From assembly GCA_008933995.1 (NCBI GenBank), contig WARS01000014.1, positions 1,019,196-1,083,195 on the forward strand: 64,000 bases of DNA, read 5' to 3'. The stretch's first letter is position 1. The number at the start of each line of letters is the position of its first letter. Origin of the DNA: Datnioides undecimradiatus (Eukaryota > Chordata > Actinopteri > Lobotiformes > Datnioididae). Below, piece after piece: positions 9,760-22,866 of this stretch. Both the position numbers and the translations under genes were made by a program. The notes under the pieces are model-generated. The model was not told the origin of the DNA, ran no database searches, and was given only the letters and a program-made list of their open reading frames with translations.

Positions 9760-12700
9760 ATGGCCTCAAGACAAGAAGACATCCCAGGTAACTTGGGACT
9801 ACACTTAGACATGTGTGATAATCTTTTAATCCTTTAAACTGTGAAATGATTGCTGCTTTTGCTGGGATATTTAAAATAGTTTGCTCAGGCAAAATAAAAC
9901 ACATTTCTCCCATCCTTCAGCACTTGAGTCTGGCACGTCATCTGGGCTCTATGGTGCCTTGTCATCTCCGATTGGAATGATTCGCCGCAATATCAGCTAT
10001 GATGAGCACATGGATGTCCCCATGCATTCACCACCTGCAGACTTGACTGTCAACATCTTATGGAAGGACCCAGTCATTCCACAGCACAAATTCAGGAACA
10101 TTGCAGAGGTGCTTTCCTGTTAGTTCTTACTGACTGATCCAGATTGTTTTGCCTATCTGAACAAAACGATTTTTTACTTGTGTGAAACTCCCTGAAGGTT
10201 ATTGATGCATGTCTGGACACGTTGGATTTTCTCACCTATTTTGTTACGTGACTGTTGTGTAAGCTGATCCTGAGAGTGTAAACTTGTGTGACTAGGAAAG
10301 AGAGAGTGGTGGGAAGTTGCTGACTTTTGAGGCAGCAGCACCAGCCAAGTCCCCAGTGCCTGTTGTGAGAGCCAAAGCCACCATGTTAATGAGCTCACTT
10401 ATGATCAGTAAGTCAACAAAACCAACTAAGTAACTTCTTTTAGGAACACTTACTTTCATTTTGATAAATATCTAGAAGTTACAGTGACACAGATTCCTTC
10501 ACTACATGTGACACAGTTATGTATTGTTCTGATGGCTGCTGCTTCAATTTCCAAAAATGGACAATCTTGAGTGCATACAAAAGAGTAGCATATTAAACTT
10601 TAACTAATTTTGTTTCTACTGTTGACTGTATACCCATATTCACTTAGAGCAGACCCAGGAGAACCTGCAGAGGTTTGAGCACCAGGCAGGGCTGACAGAT
10701 GCCGGCTATTCTCCCCACAAGGGACTTTCTGCAGAGGAAACACGCTTTCACCGGCTTGGTGACCCTCGGCCAGTGAGTATGAACAAATGACCAGTGAGCA
10801 GCAAAATGCTTCCATCTGTCCTTAAACAATAATTAAACAAATATTTCTTCACACCCAAATGGTTGACAGCAGCATGTATGCTGTCTCACTGCTGGTTTAT
10901 TACAAGCTTAAATGAAATATCTGAACTTCATCTGATCTACCTAATGAACCTGATTGGGTAAATCTGATGAAGTCTGTGAAGGCAGATTTGTTATAACATG
11001 CCAAAAGTAAACAAGTAAGTGGGAAATCTTGAGTTTTACTAGATTGAAACGGGCTTGTGAATTTTGTTTTGGATTTGTCACTAGCTCAGAAAATATATTT
11101 TAATAATAATAATGCAGTGCCTAACATGCCTCATAAACACTGAAAACAAGTATGATGTGTCAGTCACCTAATATAACTTTCACTGATAGAAAAAGAAAAG
11201 TTGGTGTAAAACATTAACCAAAAATAAGGAAGTATTGTGGATACAAAGGACTTAACAAAGAATGTTTAGAAAGTCAGAGAAGTGTATCCACCCAGTGCTG
11301 GTGACAATGTGGCTAGACAAAGGTTATGATTTCTTAGTTGTGAAGATTTTTATAGTTTCCCTGTCTGCAATGGACCACCCCATGCTTCTGTTTCAGGTTC
11401 TAACAAACCAAGTGGTGTCCTAATTGGGACCTGTGGACCAAACCTGACCCACAATAAGTTTTATTTGTCCCAGGTGCTTGCTTTTGGCCTTTCGCCCTTT
11501 AAGGGAAAGACTTAAACCTAACCTGTCTCAGGTACAATAAGATTTCGCAATGCTGTGATGTTGCACACAGATCAAAACTTATCAAAGTATCAAGGTTCAT
11601 TTATTTATTTTACAACACATGGTTGCAAAATGTAAGTTATATCCCCTTGTGCTAAATACATGTCCAACATACATACAAATGTTATTATAAGAATACAAAA
11701 AATGCAATAAAACAATGGCATTGTTGCTTGTAGGCCTGTATCTATACAAGTGACAAGGACAATTTTATTACTGAATGTATCATGTTTTTTGTGTCTTTAC
11801 ATAAAATAAGAAAGTGTCATTTTGAGAAATGTACGATATTCTTGTCGCCACTTGTGTAATTGCAGGGTAAAGATGGAAAAACCTCACAGTAAACAAATTA
11901 CGTAATCAGCTCTGTTCTGGTTCCATAGACTGGAGCTTGTATCTGTAGTGTTGCCAGGCAACGCCCTTAAATAAATCGAGCCCCCTTATTTTCTGAAGCG
12001 GACCAATCACCGAGTTCGTAACAAAAGCGACATTTCGGAGGCCCACTGCGGTGCATACAGACGGTATCGTCTGTGTTTTCGAGAAAGAGTAATCCCATAA
12101 CTTGTTTAAACAGCTAATTATGGACAAAATGAAGGAATCCATCGGACTGGAGCGCCAAAGAAATCTTATCATAAAAAGGTATTGCAACGAATGATTGTCA
12201 TTAGTTAGTATGATAGCATTTTGTACAATCCGGAAAGTAGGCCTTTAGCAGAGCAACATCCAGGCTAACTAGCAAAGGTGGAGCTTTGGCTAACCCGAGT
12301 AAACAAACTACATGTTAAACTGTTAATTTCTTTATTAGCGTGCGCTGTCAATTATAAGCTTCATAACTCATCATAACCGTGACAGCAGCAAAGAGACTGA
12401 CTAGGTTGGCTTCGAAGGGTTCAAGTTGGCTGTTTGGTGGCACGGTTAGCTTAGCGCCCGCTAACTAACGGCACTAACGGTGATATTGTTTAATGAGACC
12501 CTACAGAGAAGGGAATAAACCAGAAATTGACTGTGGAGGATCGTGGCATTTTACGCAGTTTGAGTGACCATTATGTCCTCATTTTGTAAAGTGGAGCTAG
12601 TTTAGCGTAAATGATAATAAACAAGAGACACTCATCCCACTTGTCTTCACATTTGCTTGGTCGAAAACATATTTTACTCTAGCCCCACTTCTGCCTAATA

Positions 12701-14816
12701 TATCCTGTCATTGATCGTTAATGTTGGTATTCGTAAACGTATCTGTATTGAAAGTATACACGCTTCTCTTTTGTTAATGCCTTTAGAAGTGCAGGGTCAA
12801 CGGTTGGACACTTTTGCTTGACTTTTCTCTGTCTACTCCGTTTCATCTGACATAACTGAGCTGACTCTGTATTCTGGCTTAGTTCCCACGGGGTTGGAGC
12901 AGTGATAAAGTCTAACAGGATACCAAATAACACACAGGAGATAAAAGCCTTAGGGGTGCCCCGTTATTTACCTGCATGATTACTACTGCTCTGAGCGGAA
13001 TGCAGGATCATACATACAGCCTTGTCTTGAGTTTGGAAGGATGTTCAGCATATGGATGGCAATATACCCACATTGAATGGAGACTGAACATTCAATTTTG
13101 TTCCCCAGAGATTGTCACTGAAATAAATCCAAATGCCACAGCTTATAATCATTTTTACTTGCAGTTTTGCTAGGGTTGCAGGTAGAGTAACCAGTTTTCT
13201 GGAGAATTTCAAGCAATGTAATATTGCAGCTATGGGCTTTAATTAAAACTTCCCGGCCAGCTTCTTTCCGATGTAAACACACATTTGGATGTTTAATGAG
13301 TCTCTCTCTCTCTCTCTCGCTCTCTCTCCCTCTGCGTGTGTATCTTCCCTCTCCCCTTTCACCACGCATGTTACACGTGTTATTATTTTTGATCTGCAGG
13401 TCCAGAAAAACACTGCTGACCTTTTGCATTGTGTATTCAGGGAGTGTTTGCTCTTTAAATAAGATCAATGTTGTGTATCTGACACAAACATGTGCTGTTA
13501 GTCTAACATAGACAAGGGGAAAATGTCACAGCTTTGCTGCTTGCACAGCGTGCATAAGTCATGAATTACAAACCAGCTAACTGTGGTTATGAGCAGTAAA
13601 ACAGTTTTTTTTATTGCTTCATACTATCCATGATGACTCTGGATCAGTGGACGATACTCTTTCATTGTCTGTTTTTTTTTTTTTTTTTTTTTTTCTTTGT
13701 CTGTCAATGCAGAAGTTGAGAATGCCAAGCGGGGACTTCAAGGAGGACAGGCTAACAACATCAGCACAATCCACCCCAAGTGGCACCCCTTCTGTCACCC
13801 CCTCTGTCACGCCTAGTGTTACCCCCTGTGTTAGTCCCCACACATCTCCGGCTGTTAGTCGCAGGTAGGTTTCATGTTACTGAATGTTTGAGTCATATTA
13901 AATACATACCCAGTGTTACCAATATCGGGCACCATGTGGCATATCCCTCTTTGTTTACACTTGTATGTTGACATGTTGCTTTTGCTTGATGAAAATACAG
14001 GAACTGGTTCCAGTTGAGTCCTGCACCTTTTCTTGCCACCCCAGAGCTCAACAGTCCCAATCCCAGCACAGACATGGGAGGAAATGAGGGAGGAGGAGGA
14101 GAGAGATGGAACTTCTTTGGAACTCGATCTGTGGTACAGAAGTCCCCCACTGACCCTGGCTCTGAAACCAGCACAGGTGAGAGAGAGTGAGAGAGAGAGA
14201 GATTTACACCCAGTCTTGAATCTGAGCCTTGAGAATGCATTGCAGTGTTTATACTTAATTGATGCACAGCAGAGGTTATACATTGTCATATCAGTAGGTT
14301 GAACTCTGTGTCACAACAAACTGTGGTGAGGCCCCTGCTTTTTATCTTCCCCTGAAGACAATGGAGCTTGTTCCACTGCTACAGATGAATGCTGGTTACA
14401 GATGAATGCTGGTTGCATCTGAATAGCTCTTGAAAGCTGTGGGGATTTTCCATTGACAGGACCCCGCCACAATCCATGTGTGACAGAGCTCTAAACAAAA
14501 GTGATGCCTGAAATTGCTTTTTAAAATCATGATACTTAAGTTGCTCCCTGTAACAGCTAGATTTAGGTGATTAAAGAGAACATCAACTACTTTCCCTCTC
14601 TCTCTTGCAGGCTTCTCACTGCAGTCCTACTTCGGCATGCAGAAGTCCTCTACCATGGATAGTACCAACAACCAGGTCAATTTCAAGGTGGATGATCCTT
14701 CCACCTTCATGCCCCCCAAGATTGAAATCTCGGGCATTGAGGCCAAGCGGGTTTCCCCACGGCCACACAAACTTAAACCTCGGGACATGAATGTTTTAAC
14801 ACCATCAGGCTTCTGA
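9760..14816 (+). CDS. kiaa1191: p33MONOX / KIAA1191 orthologue
   Basis: Putative flavin-dependent monooxygenase p33MONOX, a cytoplasmic vertebrate protein whose biochemical role is weakly established. Coding exons: 9760-9787, 9921-10108, 10296-10407, 10648-10772, 13713-13864, 14001-14176 and 14611-14816, giving 328 aa against about 305 in human. The N-terminus MASRQEDIPALESG, the block VVRAKATMLMSSLMIKQTQE, the segment AQSTPSGTP and the C-terminus KPRDMNVLTPSGF all parallel human KIAA1191 as I remember it. All phases close without internal stops. The extra length lies partly in a Thr-Pro-Ser stretch in exon 5 and an acidic Gly-rich insert in exon 6. The 2.9-kb intron between exons 4 and 5 contains a separate promoter-like block near 12 kb. 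Confidence 0.95.
11950..12178 (+). promoter_or_regulatory. Intronic promoter-like block with RFX X-box and possible first exon
   Basis: Inside a kiaa1191 intron, GTTGCCAGGCAAC (11950-11962) is a near-perfect palindromic X-box of the type bound by RFX factors at ciliary genes. A CCAAT box follows at 12003-12007, then a CpG-containing leader and an ATG at 12120 in a short frame beginning MDKMKESIGLERQRNLIIK. That frame runs into a possible donor at 12179 (AAAAG followed by GTATTG). It could be an alternative kiaa1191 start, giving an N-terminally shortened protein, or the first exon of an overlapping gene. Joined directly to kiaa1191 exon 5 the reading frame stops at once, so the ATG would then act as an upstream ORF. 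Confidence 0.35.
13672..13694 (+). repeat. Poly-T tract at a splice acceptor
   Basis: Twenty-three consecutive T residues form the pyrimidine tract of the acceptor of kiaa1191 coding exon 5 (exon starts 13713). Confidence 0.9.
14381..14414 (+). repeat. 17-bp tandem duplication
   Basis: The unit ACAGATGAATGCTGGTT occurs twice head to tail, in the last intron of kiaa1191. Probably a recent replication slip with no visible function. Confidence 0.9.
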
Positions 14817-15088
14817 AGCTGGACCAGCTGTGTCATTTCACCTCTGTACCACGTCAGTTGTTCTTTTTTCTCTCCTTCTGATAGCTCATTTGTTTTCCTG
14901 CCTTTCTTCATCCCCTCCACCTCCCTGCAAACTTGCTGAGACTGAGAGGAATGAGGACCACCTGTAGTATTAGCTCACCTAGCTTAGAGACATCACTGCT
15001 CCTTTTTCCTGCAGACCTTCATTGATGGATTGATGTCATCCATTCATCCACACCGTCCCCTTCCTTTCTGTTCCAATTTAATGGTCCA

Positions 15089-15094
15089 AATAAA
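15089..15094 (+). terminator. kiaa1191: Poly(A) signal of kiaa1191
   Basis: AATAAA about 275 nt after the stop codon. A later AATAAA at 15823-15828 could give a longer 3' end. Confidence 0.6.
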
Positions 15095-15119
15095 AACAAT
15101 ATGAAGTAACTTAGTCATC

Positions 15120-18100
15120 CCGAAAGATGTCACTGCTTTGTATTATTATTGTTCTGTCACGTAAAGGGTGCATTGGCAGGCATTGCCTTGCTGTCCTCGT
15201 TCCATTGTTAGTGATGAAAGTTGTTGAAATATCTTGTCAGTCGTCAGTCTTTTGCTGAAGTTAACCACTTAAGCATTGCTTGTCATACTAAGACTGACCA
15301 GCTATTTCAATTACAGTGCTCAGTTGCCTCATTTGTATTATTTTTATTATTTTAAATAAGTTCCTGTTTGTAGTCATGTAGTGTTTTTCTCTGTCAGCAT
15401 GCAGAGTATAGTGAGTTATGACTGATATTGTGCCTAAACTTACAGCACATTTGCTTTTGCTTACTCAGAGTTCAGCTTTTGTTTTTTATTGTCTGGAAGA
15501 GCATCTTACCTTACTTCATGAGAGAGTATGATTGCTTGCCTGAAGTGATTTTTACTATTATTATTATTTCAACTAAAGATTGTTCTGCTTTATATTAGCG
15601 TTGGTCACTCTTAATAGTAGTTGGTATGTTGATTTATCACTTTTTCTTTAAAAATTCATCACAGTGTAGTTTCAACATGCTATAAAAATACAAAGCATTG
15701 AAGTGGTCATTTTCAATAGATTTTTTTTGTTGTGTCACAATCCCTGCTGTTTTATTTGGAAAAAGGTAATGAATTCCATTAAGTAATTGCACAAGGGAGA
15801 TGGTCTCCCACATACGTCTGTAAATAAATCTGATACTAACAAGCAAATATCGTTCTGTTTTAGGTCTTCATTCAAACAAATAGAAATGTTAAAAACACAG
15901 CGTCATGCATATTTTTATTATAAGGATAAACACCATTTTGTGTTTTGCATTTGCTATAAATTATAAGATGTTTTAGATTAAAAAGTGACTTTTTGTGTGA
16001 CCAATTTAGAGTTTTGAGTGTCACACAGGCCCTGTCTTTGTGTTTTAATGGTTGGTTTGTTAATCTGGCACAAGAAGATGTGTGCTGAGGAGGTGCAACC
16101 AAATACCTGGACTCAAGTCATTTTGTTGGCTTTGGAGTGATTTGGGGCTTCAGGGATTTTTACCAATTTTCAACTTTAATCTTTGGCCACAAGATGGTGC
16201 AATAAGTTCACCATGAAATTACTGGAGAAAGGGATATACACTAATGAGTTTGGTTTTTATATTCTAATATATGTTACATTACTCAGATTATTTATCAGTT
16301 AAGAGTCAAGACCAAGAGCTATTACACTGAAAGTATGCAGGCATGCAATAAGATCTGCAGGAAACAGACATGAAGTCCATCAAGTTATCTTCTCTGTGCA
16401 CACCGATGTAAATTGGTATTGTACGACCGTTGCCAGAAAAAATTATGCTGTCACAACAGCCATCACACTGACTACAATATCACCTGTTTGCTGAGTATCA
16501 TTATTAACTATCCTACCCTTGTCTTCTACATCACAGCCAACATCCAGGCCATCAGGAAGTGAGACAGCAGGTAGAAACAGAAGAGGGGAAAGTCCCTACC
16601 CCCAAGGCTCCACCATCAGCTGGATGAGTTTACAGCTTTGTTAAAGGTCTCTGCATTTCTTGTCTGATACTCTGTTTATTGTGCTTGAGTATGTGTGAGA
16701 GACAGCACACACTCAGGCACACTGTGGTAGATTTATTACAGGGTGTGCCTGTTGCTCTTGTTTTGCTAGTGCAGCTACAGAACATTCATACTGTACAGTA
16801 TGTTCAGTCCATTTTTCGACTGGATGCTGTGGTTCGGGCAGACATAAGGCCTCGGCTCGAGGCAAAATGTCATTTTCTTTCTCTTCAGCTCTAAGCTCCG
16901 ACTTTCATTTATTCAGAAACGAGCTGGCACTCCTGAAGGGAACACTTAAGTTAATTACAGGCCGTTGAGTGTCCACATCTGGTTTTCAGGTGCTGCTATA
17001 GTGGCAAAGGTGAACATCAAATGAGACAGGCGAGTGCAGACAGCGTGTTGTCAGTCAGAAGCTGAAGGTGGACAGTCATTAGTGTCAAATAAAGTGATAA
17101 GATACACAGACACAAGATGAAAGGCACAAGAGAAGACAATGATGAAGAAAGTGCAGTGGTGGAGAAAGAAATTTGGTAGAATAGTTTGGTAAAAGTACAA
17201 ACACAGATGGATCTACTCAGTCTTGGGTCACATTTCTCTTAGTGGCATGCAACATGGCACATAAACAAGTGGGCAGCCATGATTGTGTCAGAAACACCAA
17301 ATCAAAAACACACCCATGCGGTAAAGCAAAGGCAAGAGAAACAGTGGGTGGGGGACACTGGGGGGGGCAGGGAAACTGGGAAATGGAGAGCAAAGGGTGG
17401 AGTGCCCCGACAGCCATGACATAATACAGATGGCTCTCTCTCTGGATCCAACATGACGTGGTTGCAAAGCCACCCCCCCATTCTCGGGTCCCCACCCCCA
17501 ACCCCTGCTCACTCACAGATGTGAGTGCAAACACCACCCTCCCAGAGTGACCACGCACCAAAACAAACAGCAGAGCTCCATCTGCATTTTGACACGGCAC
17601 ACTCACTTACTCATCTCAGTATTTTGAAATACTGGTCTAGCCAAATTTCTCCCTTAACAACCTCAAAACAATGACTTTCAGTCCACAGACTATATTTTAA
17701 TTCCTCACGCCCCTATGACACAACATAGATGTGCCAACTACCATGATGTGGACAGACAAATAGGAAACAACACAGTGCCAGTTTACAAGAAACACATTTT
17801 TTCAGGATCAGCTTGCTCTGGTGATTCAGGTTTGTATGTGTTAGTGATGTCTGTTACAGTCTAAATGTGCACTGTAGGAAGGTCAGATTTGAGGGAGATT
17901 GTGAATCTAATACATGTAGGAGTGGTAGAACCACTTTGTGTCAAGGTGACTCCAGGAATATGATTGGAAATCCTCTCATCAGTTCTTGAGTGCATAACTT
18001 TAAGTACAGATTGCTCAACATCAAACATTAGACTACTTATTGGCTCTTGTGACCCAAAGCATTTCTTCATTTGTGTTTTCTTTAAGACCTGTACACAAGA

Positions 18101-18390
18101 TGTTACTTACTAAACTATTCAGAATATGAAACAGAGTTTCTTAAGAAAGCTGCTGTGAGAAGATAAAAAAAAATCCACAAGAGACATACAAGATTTTATA
18201 AGTGGGATTACATTTTCATCATTCTCCATTACACTTCCAACTTGTTGGTGTTGCAAGCGTCACCAACCACAGAGATGACTAATGTGGGTTTTTTTTCAAG
18301 GTAATCAAGTTATTCACACAATGACATGGACAGCTGGTGATAAAACTTGACGAGGGACTTGAAGGGGTCCCTCCATGACGTTTGCAGCTG
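15120..18390. other. Gene-poor region downstream of kiaa1191
   Basis: No gene can be supported. A stretch at 16538-16628 has a good acceptor and opens short frames in two phases, and 16680-16910 is open on both strands, but neither connects to a gene I recognise. A G-rich/C-rich area at about 17350-17510 gives only low-complexity ORFs. Confidence 0.5.
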
Positions 18391-18398
18391 GGCGGGAC

Positions 18399-18569
18399 TC
18401 ATTGTGTCGTATTCTCTACGCCATTCGTCTCCAGAACCACATCTGGAGTTGATTCACAGTGAGTAAGCCCCGGAGGTGAACCCACCAAGCTGCGAGGGAC
18501 CTGAGTGAAGCTGATGGCTGCCTTCAGGTACTGTATCCTCTGAAAGTAAACATCAATCATGCCCACTAC
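18399..18569 (-). CDS. Orphan terminal exon, unknown protein (partial)
   Basis: On the minus strand a good acceptor (pyrimidine-rich CCCCCAG) is followed by 56 open codons and a TGA. The first half reads VVGMIDVYFQRIQYLKAAIS, which looks like an amphipathic helix. It is followed by a Pro/Ser/Thr-rich tail ending ENTTQ. Codon use and composition look coding rather than random. I could not name the family. No partner exon was found between 18.6 and 24 kb, so it may be the last exon of a gene with long introns, a decayed relic, or chance. The plus strand over the same span is also partly open, which lowers confidence. Confidence 0.35.
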   Translation of the reverse strand, partial: VVGMIDVYFQRIQYLKAAISFTQVPRSLVGSPPGLTHCESTPDVVLETNGVENTTQ

Positions 18570-21157
18570 CTGGGGGATAGAGTTACAGTGTTACGGCTAT
18601 TAACACAGATGTAGATCACACGCACACACGCACGCACGCACGCACACACACAAATCAAATCAGTGTGCTTGTGTTATGCAATAACAGACGACTGTAGCTC
18701 ATAAATTGTGAAAACATGACCTTTGTTACAGCATCTCCTTGTCCCTGAAGAGCCCCAGCGGGATATGTGTGAGGCCAAATACGGCTCCTTTTACCAATTT
18801 TTACATATAAATTCAGAGCTTTGCTGTGAAATTGCACAAGCCATGTGACCAAAACTGTTTGCTAAAAATGTAGCCTAATGTCTGATTTCCTGAACTTTAC
18901 CTCACATCTATTTCCTGCTGATCCGAAACTATCAAAAGAAAGAAAGAAAACCATACTGAAGTGCCAGCTGTTAACAAGCTGACATACCCTATGCAAGGTC
19001 ATCCATTCCAAATAAAACAGGGGGCAGTGCAATGATTTTGTAATGCAGAATGAAATATCTGATAATGTTTGTTGTTTTTGTATTGTTTATGTATGGTGGT
19101 GTGAGCAGGAGGATTACATTTATGTTCATTTTTGTATATGCTGCTTTTTTTTAAAATGTGTATCTTGACGTAAAAATGTAATAAGTCAGCTTCCAGCCTT
19201 AACTATTGGCCTGTGTGTGTCTCCATGCTGTTCATCACACATTATCCTGCCATCCCCCACTGAGAAAGAGAGAGACAGAGAGAAGCAAAGTGTATTGTTG
19301 GGCCTTCGTGTACTGGGCGCCAGGGCCTAACATGAAGCAGATGTGGAAGGGGAGATCCCCCTACTACAAGGCCTGAATAGTCAGCTGGAGGTGCTCGACG
19401 CACTACAGCCACATCCGGCTGATGCATTCAGAACGAGAACATTCATGTAGACGCTGCACAGACCCAGAGCCACCGATTCAGTGCTTCAAATGAAATTACA
19501 AGGACATGCTTGTGCACGTGCTTGAAAGTGAAAGTGTGCATGATAATTCATTTATTGGATACGGTGCTCTCATGGATGAATTTAATATCCAAGATGTGTT
19601 GTATAACTGACCAATGTACATTCATTTTATAAGCTAAGTCACGTCATCCAGGCTGCAATTGTTCTAGACAAAGATTAAGATGTCTCCCTTCCCTGTTTAT
19701 CTCCAGGACTTGGCTACAGACCAGTTCCTTCACAGTTAACATAACCCTGCATGTATGTTCCCTCAAGTATACCAGTGTACCATGCGTATTCTACCAGCTA
19801 CCTGTTCAAAATTAATAGTTCTTTATATTTAATTGGGAAAATATGAAGCATAGACTGATTAATATTTCTGAGACACGTGTCAGAAGATTAGTATCATTCT
19901 TGTGGGCTCACCCACACTAGGGTGTATCCTCACAAATATTTCTGGCATTGTCACTATTATAATGCCTATGTAACACGTAGACAGGATGAATCACTGATTT
20001 ATAGCAGGCAATTAAATCAAAACTTAACAAACTAGACACACAGGAGCAAAAGATTAAAGTCTCAAAAGCTAAATAAGTGAGGATGAATCAAAATGTTGAA
20101 ACTCCCAGAAATTCCTTGATTGACTGTGGCAAAACCTTGCTGTTTGCCCATCATTTTATATCATCGTAGTAGTTAAGGAAACCTTTGATCTTTGGGGTGG
20201 ATCTCATTGGATAACAAAGTCATAGTCCGCACCTTATTATATTTATTAATCCTTTAAGCCTAGAAAGGAATGCAGTACTTTGGCTTCTGTCACTAGTTTT
20301 CACTCACGCACATCCACAGAACACCTAAACACATGTCAACGTCCAGATACTCAGATGTAAAATCATAGAGTTAATACCTTAATAGTTTGCATACACACTA
20401 TATAAAAACAATCAAATACATGGGAAGTTATAGCCACAAACATACAAACATAAAGTGGGTATTAGAAGTGTACAGAGTTTTGTGTAACATTTCTGAGAGG
20501 CTAGCTCACAAAATAAATTACACTTTTCCATAAACTCAAAATAGGCCACTTGTAAAATAGCCTGTTCCTGTTTTCCTTCATCACAGTCACATATGGGCTG
20601 ATGCGGTTTGGACAAAGCGAGGTGAGGCGTGTGACTTGGCGAGACGCTAACACATTCCTCAAGAAAAGATGTGGACAGTAAGTGGACATGATGTGGTCAG
20701 AGGGACACACACACACACGCACTTATTTCATATTTCTGTCAGTCTGTTCTTTTGTCTTTTTTGTCACATTTACAGCTCTTCCTCCCTATACATTGTCTCT
20801 CTCCCTGTGTCTTTTTATCCCCTTACTGCCTGTTAATTCCAGTCCAGCTGAGATACAAGCAGAGACTCTCTGCCTCTCACTGACTTCCAGCAGCTGAATG
20901 TAACATTTACTCGACTACTATGTATGTAAAAGCTAACTTACAGAATCAACCAGAATGAAAAGTTGTTTGAAAAAAGTTGAGCTGTCCGTAAATATAAATG
21001 TTAACAAAAGGGATTTATTGGTCATATTTTGAAGATGATTTTGGTGAGACATGTAAACAACCCAAGAAGACCTACTTCTGTTGTGAAATATCAAATATAT
21101 GAAATATCAAAGCTCAGCCCTCTCAGGTTTTTCTTTATTAAGGCAGTATGTGTGTAG

Positions 21158-21160
21158 ATC

Positions 21161-21192
<32 letters not shown>

Positions 21193-21240
21193 TAGACTAT
21201 AGATAAACTTTATTCGTCCCAAATTGGGAAATTTGTGCGT
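21158..21240 (-). mobile_element. Truncated non-LTR retroposon tail with GATA repeat
   Basis: About eight GATA units are followed by AACTTTATTCGTCCCAAATT and GGGAAATTT. Read on the minus strand this resembles the frequent teleost LINE/SINE 3' end, in which a short inverted repeat precedes AATAAAGT and then a TATC-type microsatellite. Only the 3' tail is present, as expected of 5'-truncated insertions. The exact family is not assigned. Confidence 0.55.
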
Positions 21241-22866
21241 GTGTGTTTCTCTTTTCTTCTTTACATGTCTGTTTATTGATGTTGGTACATAATTGTGAGC
21301 CATAGATATGTATATGTACCATATATGTGTATAAGTAGATGTATGCAGATACACATTATGATCCATGATACTTTCTTGTTTATGTATGCAGTGTGTTATG
21401 TTGATAATAGAAATAGATTGAATGGTTAAAAAAATGTGTAGTAGTTTAATAGCAAGAAATGTTATAAATGTCTTACAGTTTTAGTTACCAGTTACTTTTT
21501 TAGATTGCAATTTTTCATACCCTGTCTATTGAAAACCATGTATCTTCAAGGGATTTTGTATTATATATTTTTTAATAACAAATTATTGAATGTTCCTTAA
21601 AACAAACCATTCTCTTACTTCTTTAGTTAATTTCACTATTTGGAAACCTTCTTGGATCAGCTGGAAAATACATCACTACAAAGCTGAAAACAGGCTTTTG
21701 GTTTGAATTCATAAAAAGTAAATTTTTTTTAGATATATGGTTCACATGGGACTAACATCTAAATATCTTGATGAATGTGATACATTGCTTTAGATTAAAT
21801 CCCCTGACAATATTTTATTTAAAGTAGTTAAAATTTTTGCAACCTGAGATCTGCACCAGTTAAATGCAACATGCAGCAATAATATTAACCGACATAGAAC
21901 AGAGTAATAGTAAAATGCATTTATGCAAGAAGAGAATTTATGATACTTTATGAATAATTTGCTGTGCTTTTAATGCAAATCAGTTTTTGAATGCTTTTAC
22001 AGTGTATTTTCACTTTGTAGTATCAATGGTGTCTCAAGTAAATAGTCTGAATACTTCCTCCAGCACTGCTGACTTCTTTTATATGTTGTTAAATATGCCA
22101 CCCAGAGTCCAATTGTAGTTTAGATAGATTATTAAACCATACAACCATACAGCCATACAAGAGTTTAGTCTCCTCGCCCACTATCTGGAAACACACATAT
22201 TATGATAAATCCATATAAACCTCTCCAAGTCAGTTAGTCTATATAATTCATTACTGCTTGGAATGTTGCCCGGCATTAGATCTGAGCTCTGGCAAGACCT
22301 TCGCACAGGAACAACTGGAAGGAGTAGCAGTAATCAAAGTGATAAGGTTGAAAAGTTACAGTAAGTGTTATGCCAGTGCTGAAAAGCTATTGGACTTTTG
22401 GTTTGATGACCTGATATTGTGACTTCAGTGCTGAAACAAGTTTTGAGAATGATATATTTGCATAACTAGTAAATAAATTTGTGTTATCCAGCCACTTGTC
22501 AAATCAGTTGTTTGTCATTAGCATTAAATGTTTATGTAATATAGATCTGATAGAGTGTTTCACAAACCTGTCTAATTATTACATTAACACATCTTATTGC
22601 TCTTAGTTACAATTGGCATCACATGAACATCAGTGGGAGTTGACTTGTGTAACGCTTTATTGCTTATCTTTAATCCATGCAGAGAACAATGCTGAACATG
22701 CTGAAGAATTTGTAATCATTGCATCTGCAGGTTCCTTGAAAAATCGGACTTACAGTAACTAAAGGCATTGCAATAGGAAAGACAGCAGGTTGCGTATGAG
22801 TTTTCATGTTTTGCCTTTCATTGTTGGTCATTATTATTTTTCTTTATTTCCTGCTTCCTTCAACAG

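Noticed and set aside
16538..16628. Exon-like segment after a good acceptor, open in two phases, possibly an alternative last exon of kiaa1191
   Set aside because: The canonical last exon of kiaa1191 is clear at 14611-14816, and both short frames could arise by chance.
16680..16910. A region open on both strands, including a long minus-strand frame without a start
   Set aside because: Both readings are explained by a chance lack of stops. No splice signals bound it convincingly and no family was recognised.
18730..18845. Plus-strand frame of about 38 codons beginning HLLVPEEPQRDMC after an acceptor-like CAG
   Set aside because: Composition is protein-like, but it has no donor, no compatible neighbour and no recognised family, and the minus strand over it is also open.
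19320..19450. Short plus-strand frame beginning LEVLDALQPHPADAF after a CAG
   Set aside because: Only about 21 codons with no donor; neighbouring frames contain stops. Too short to support.
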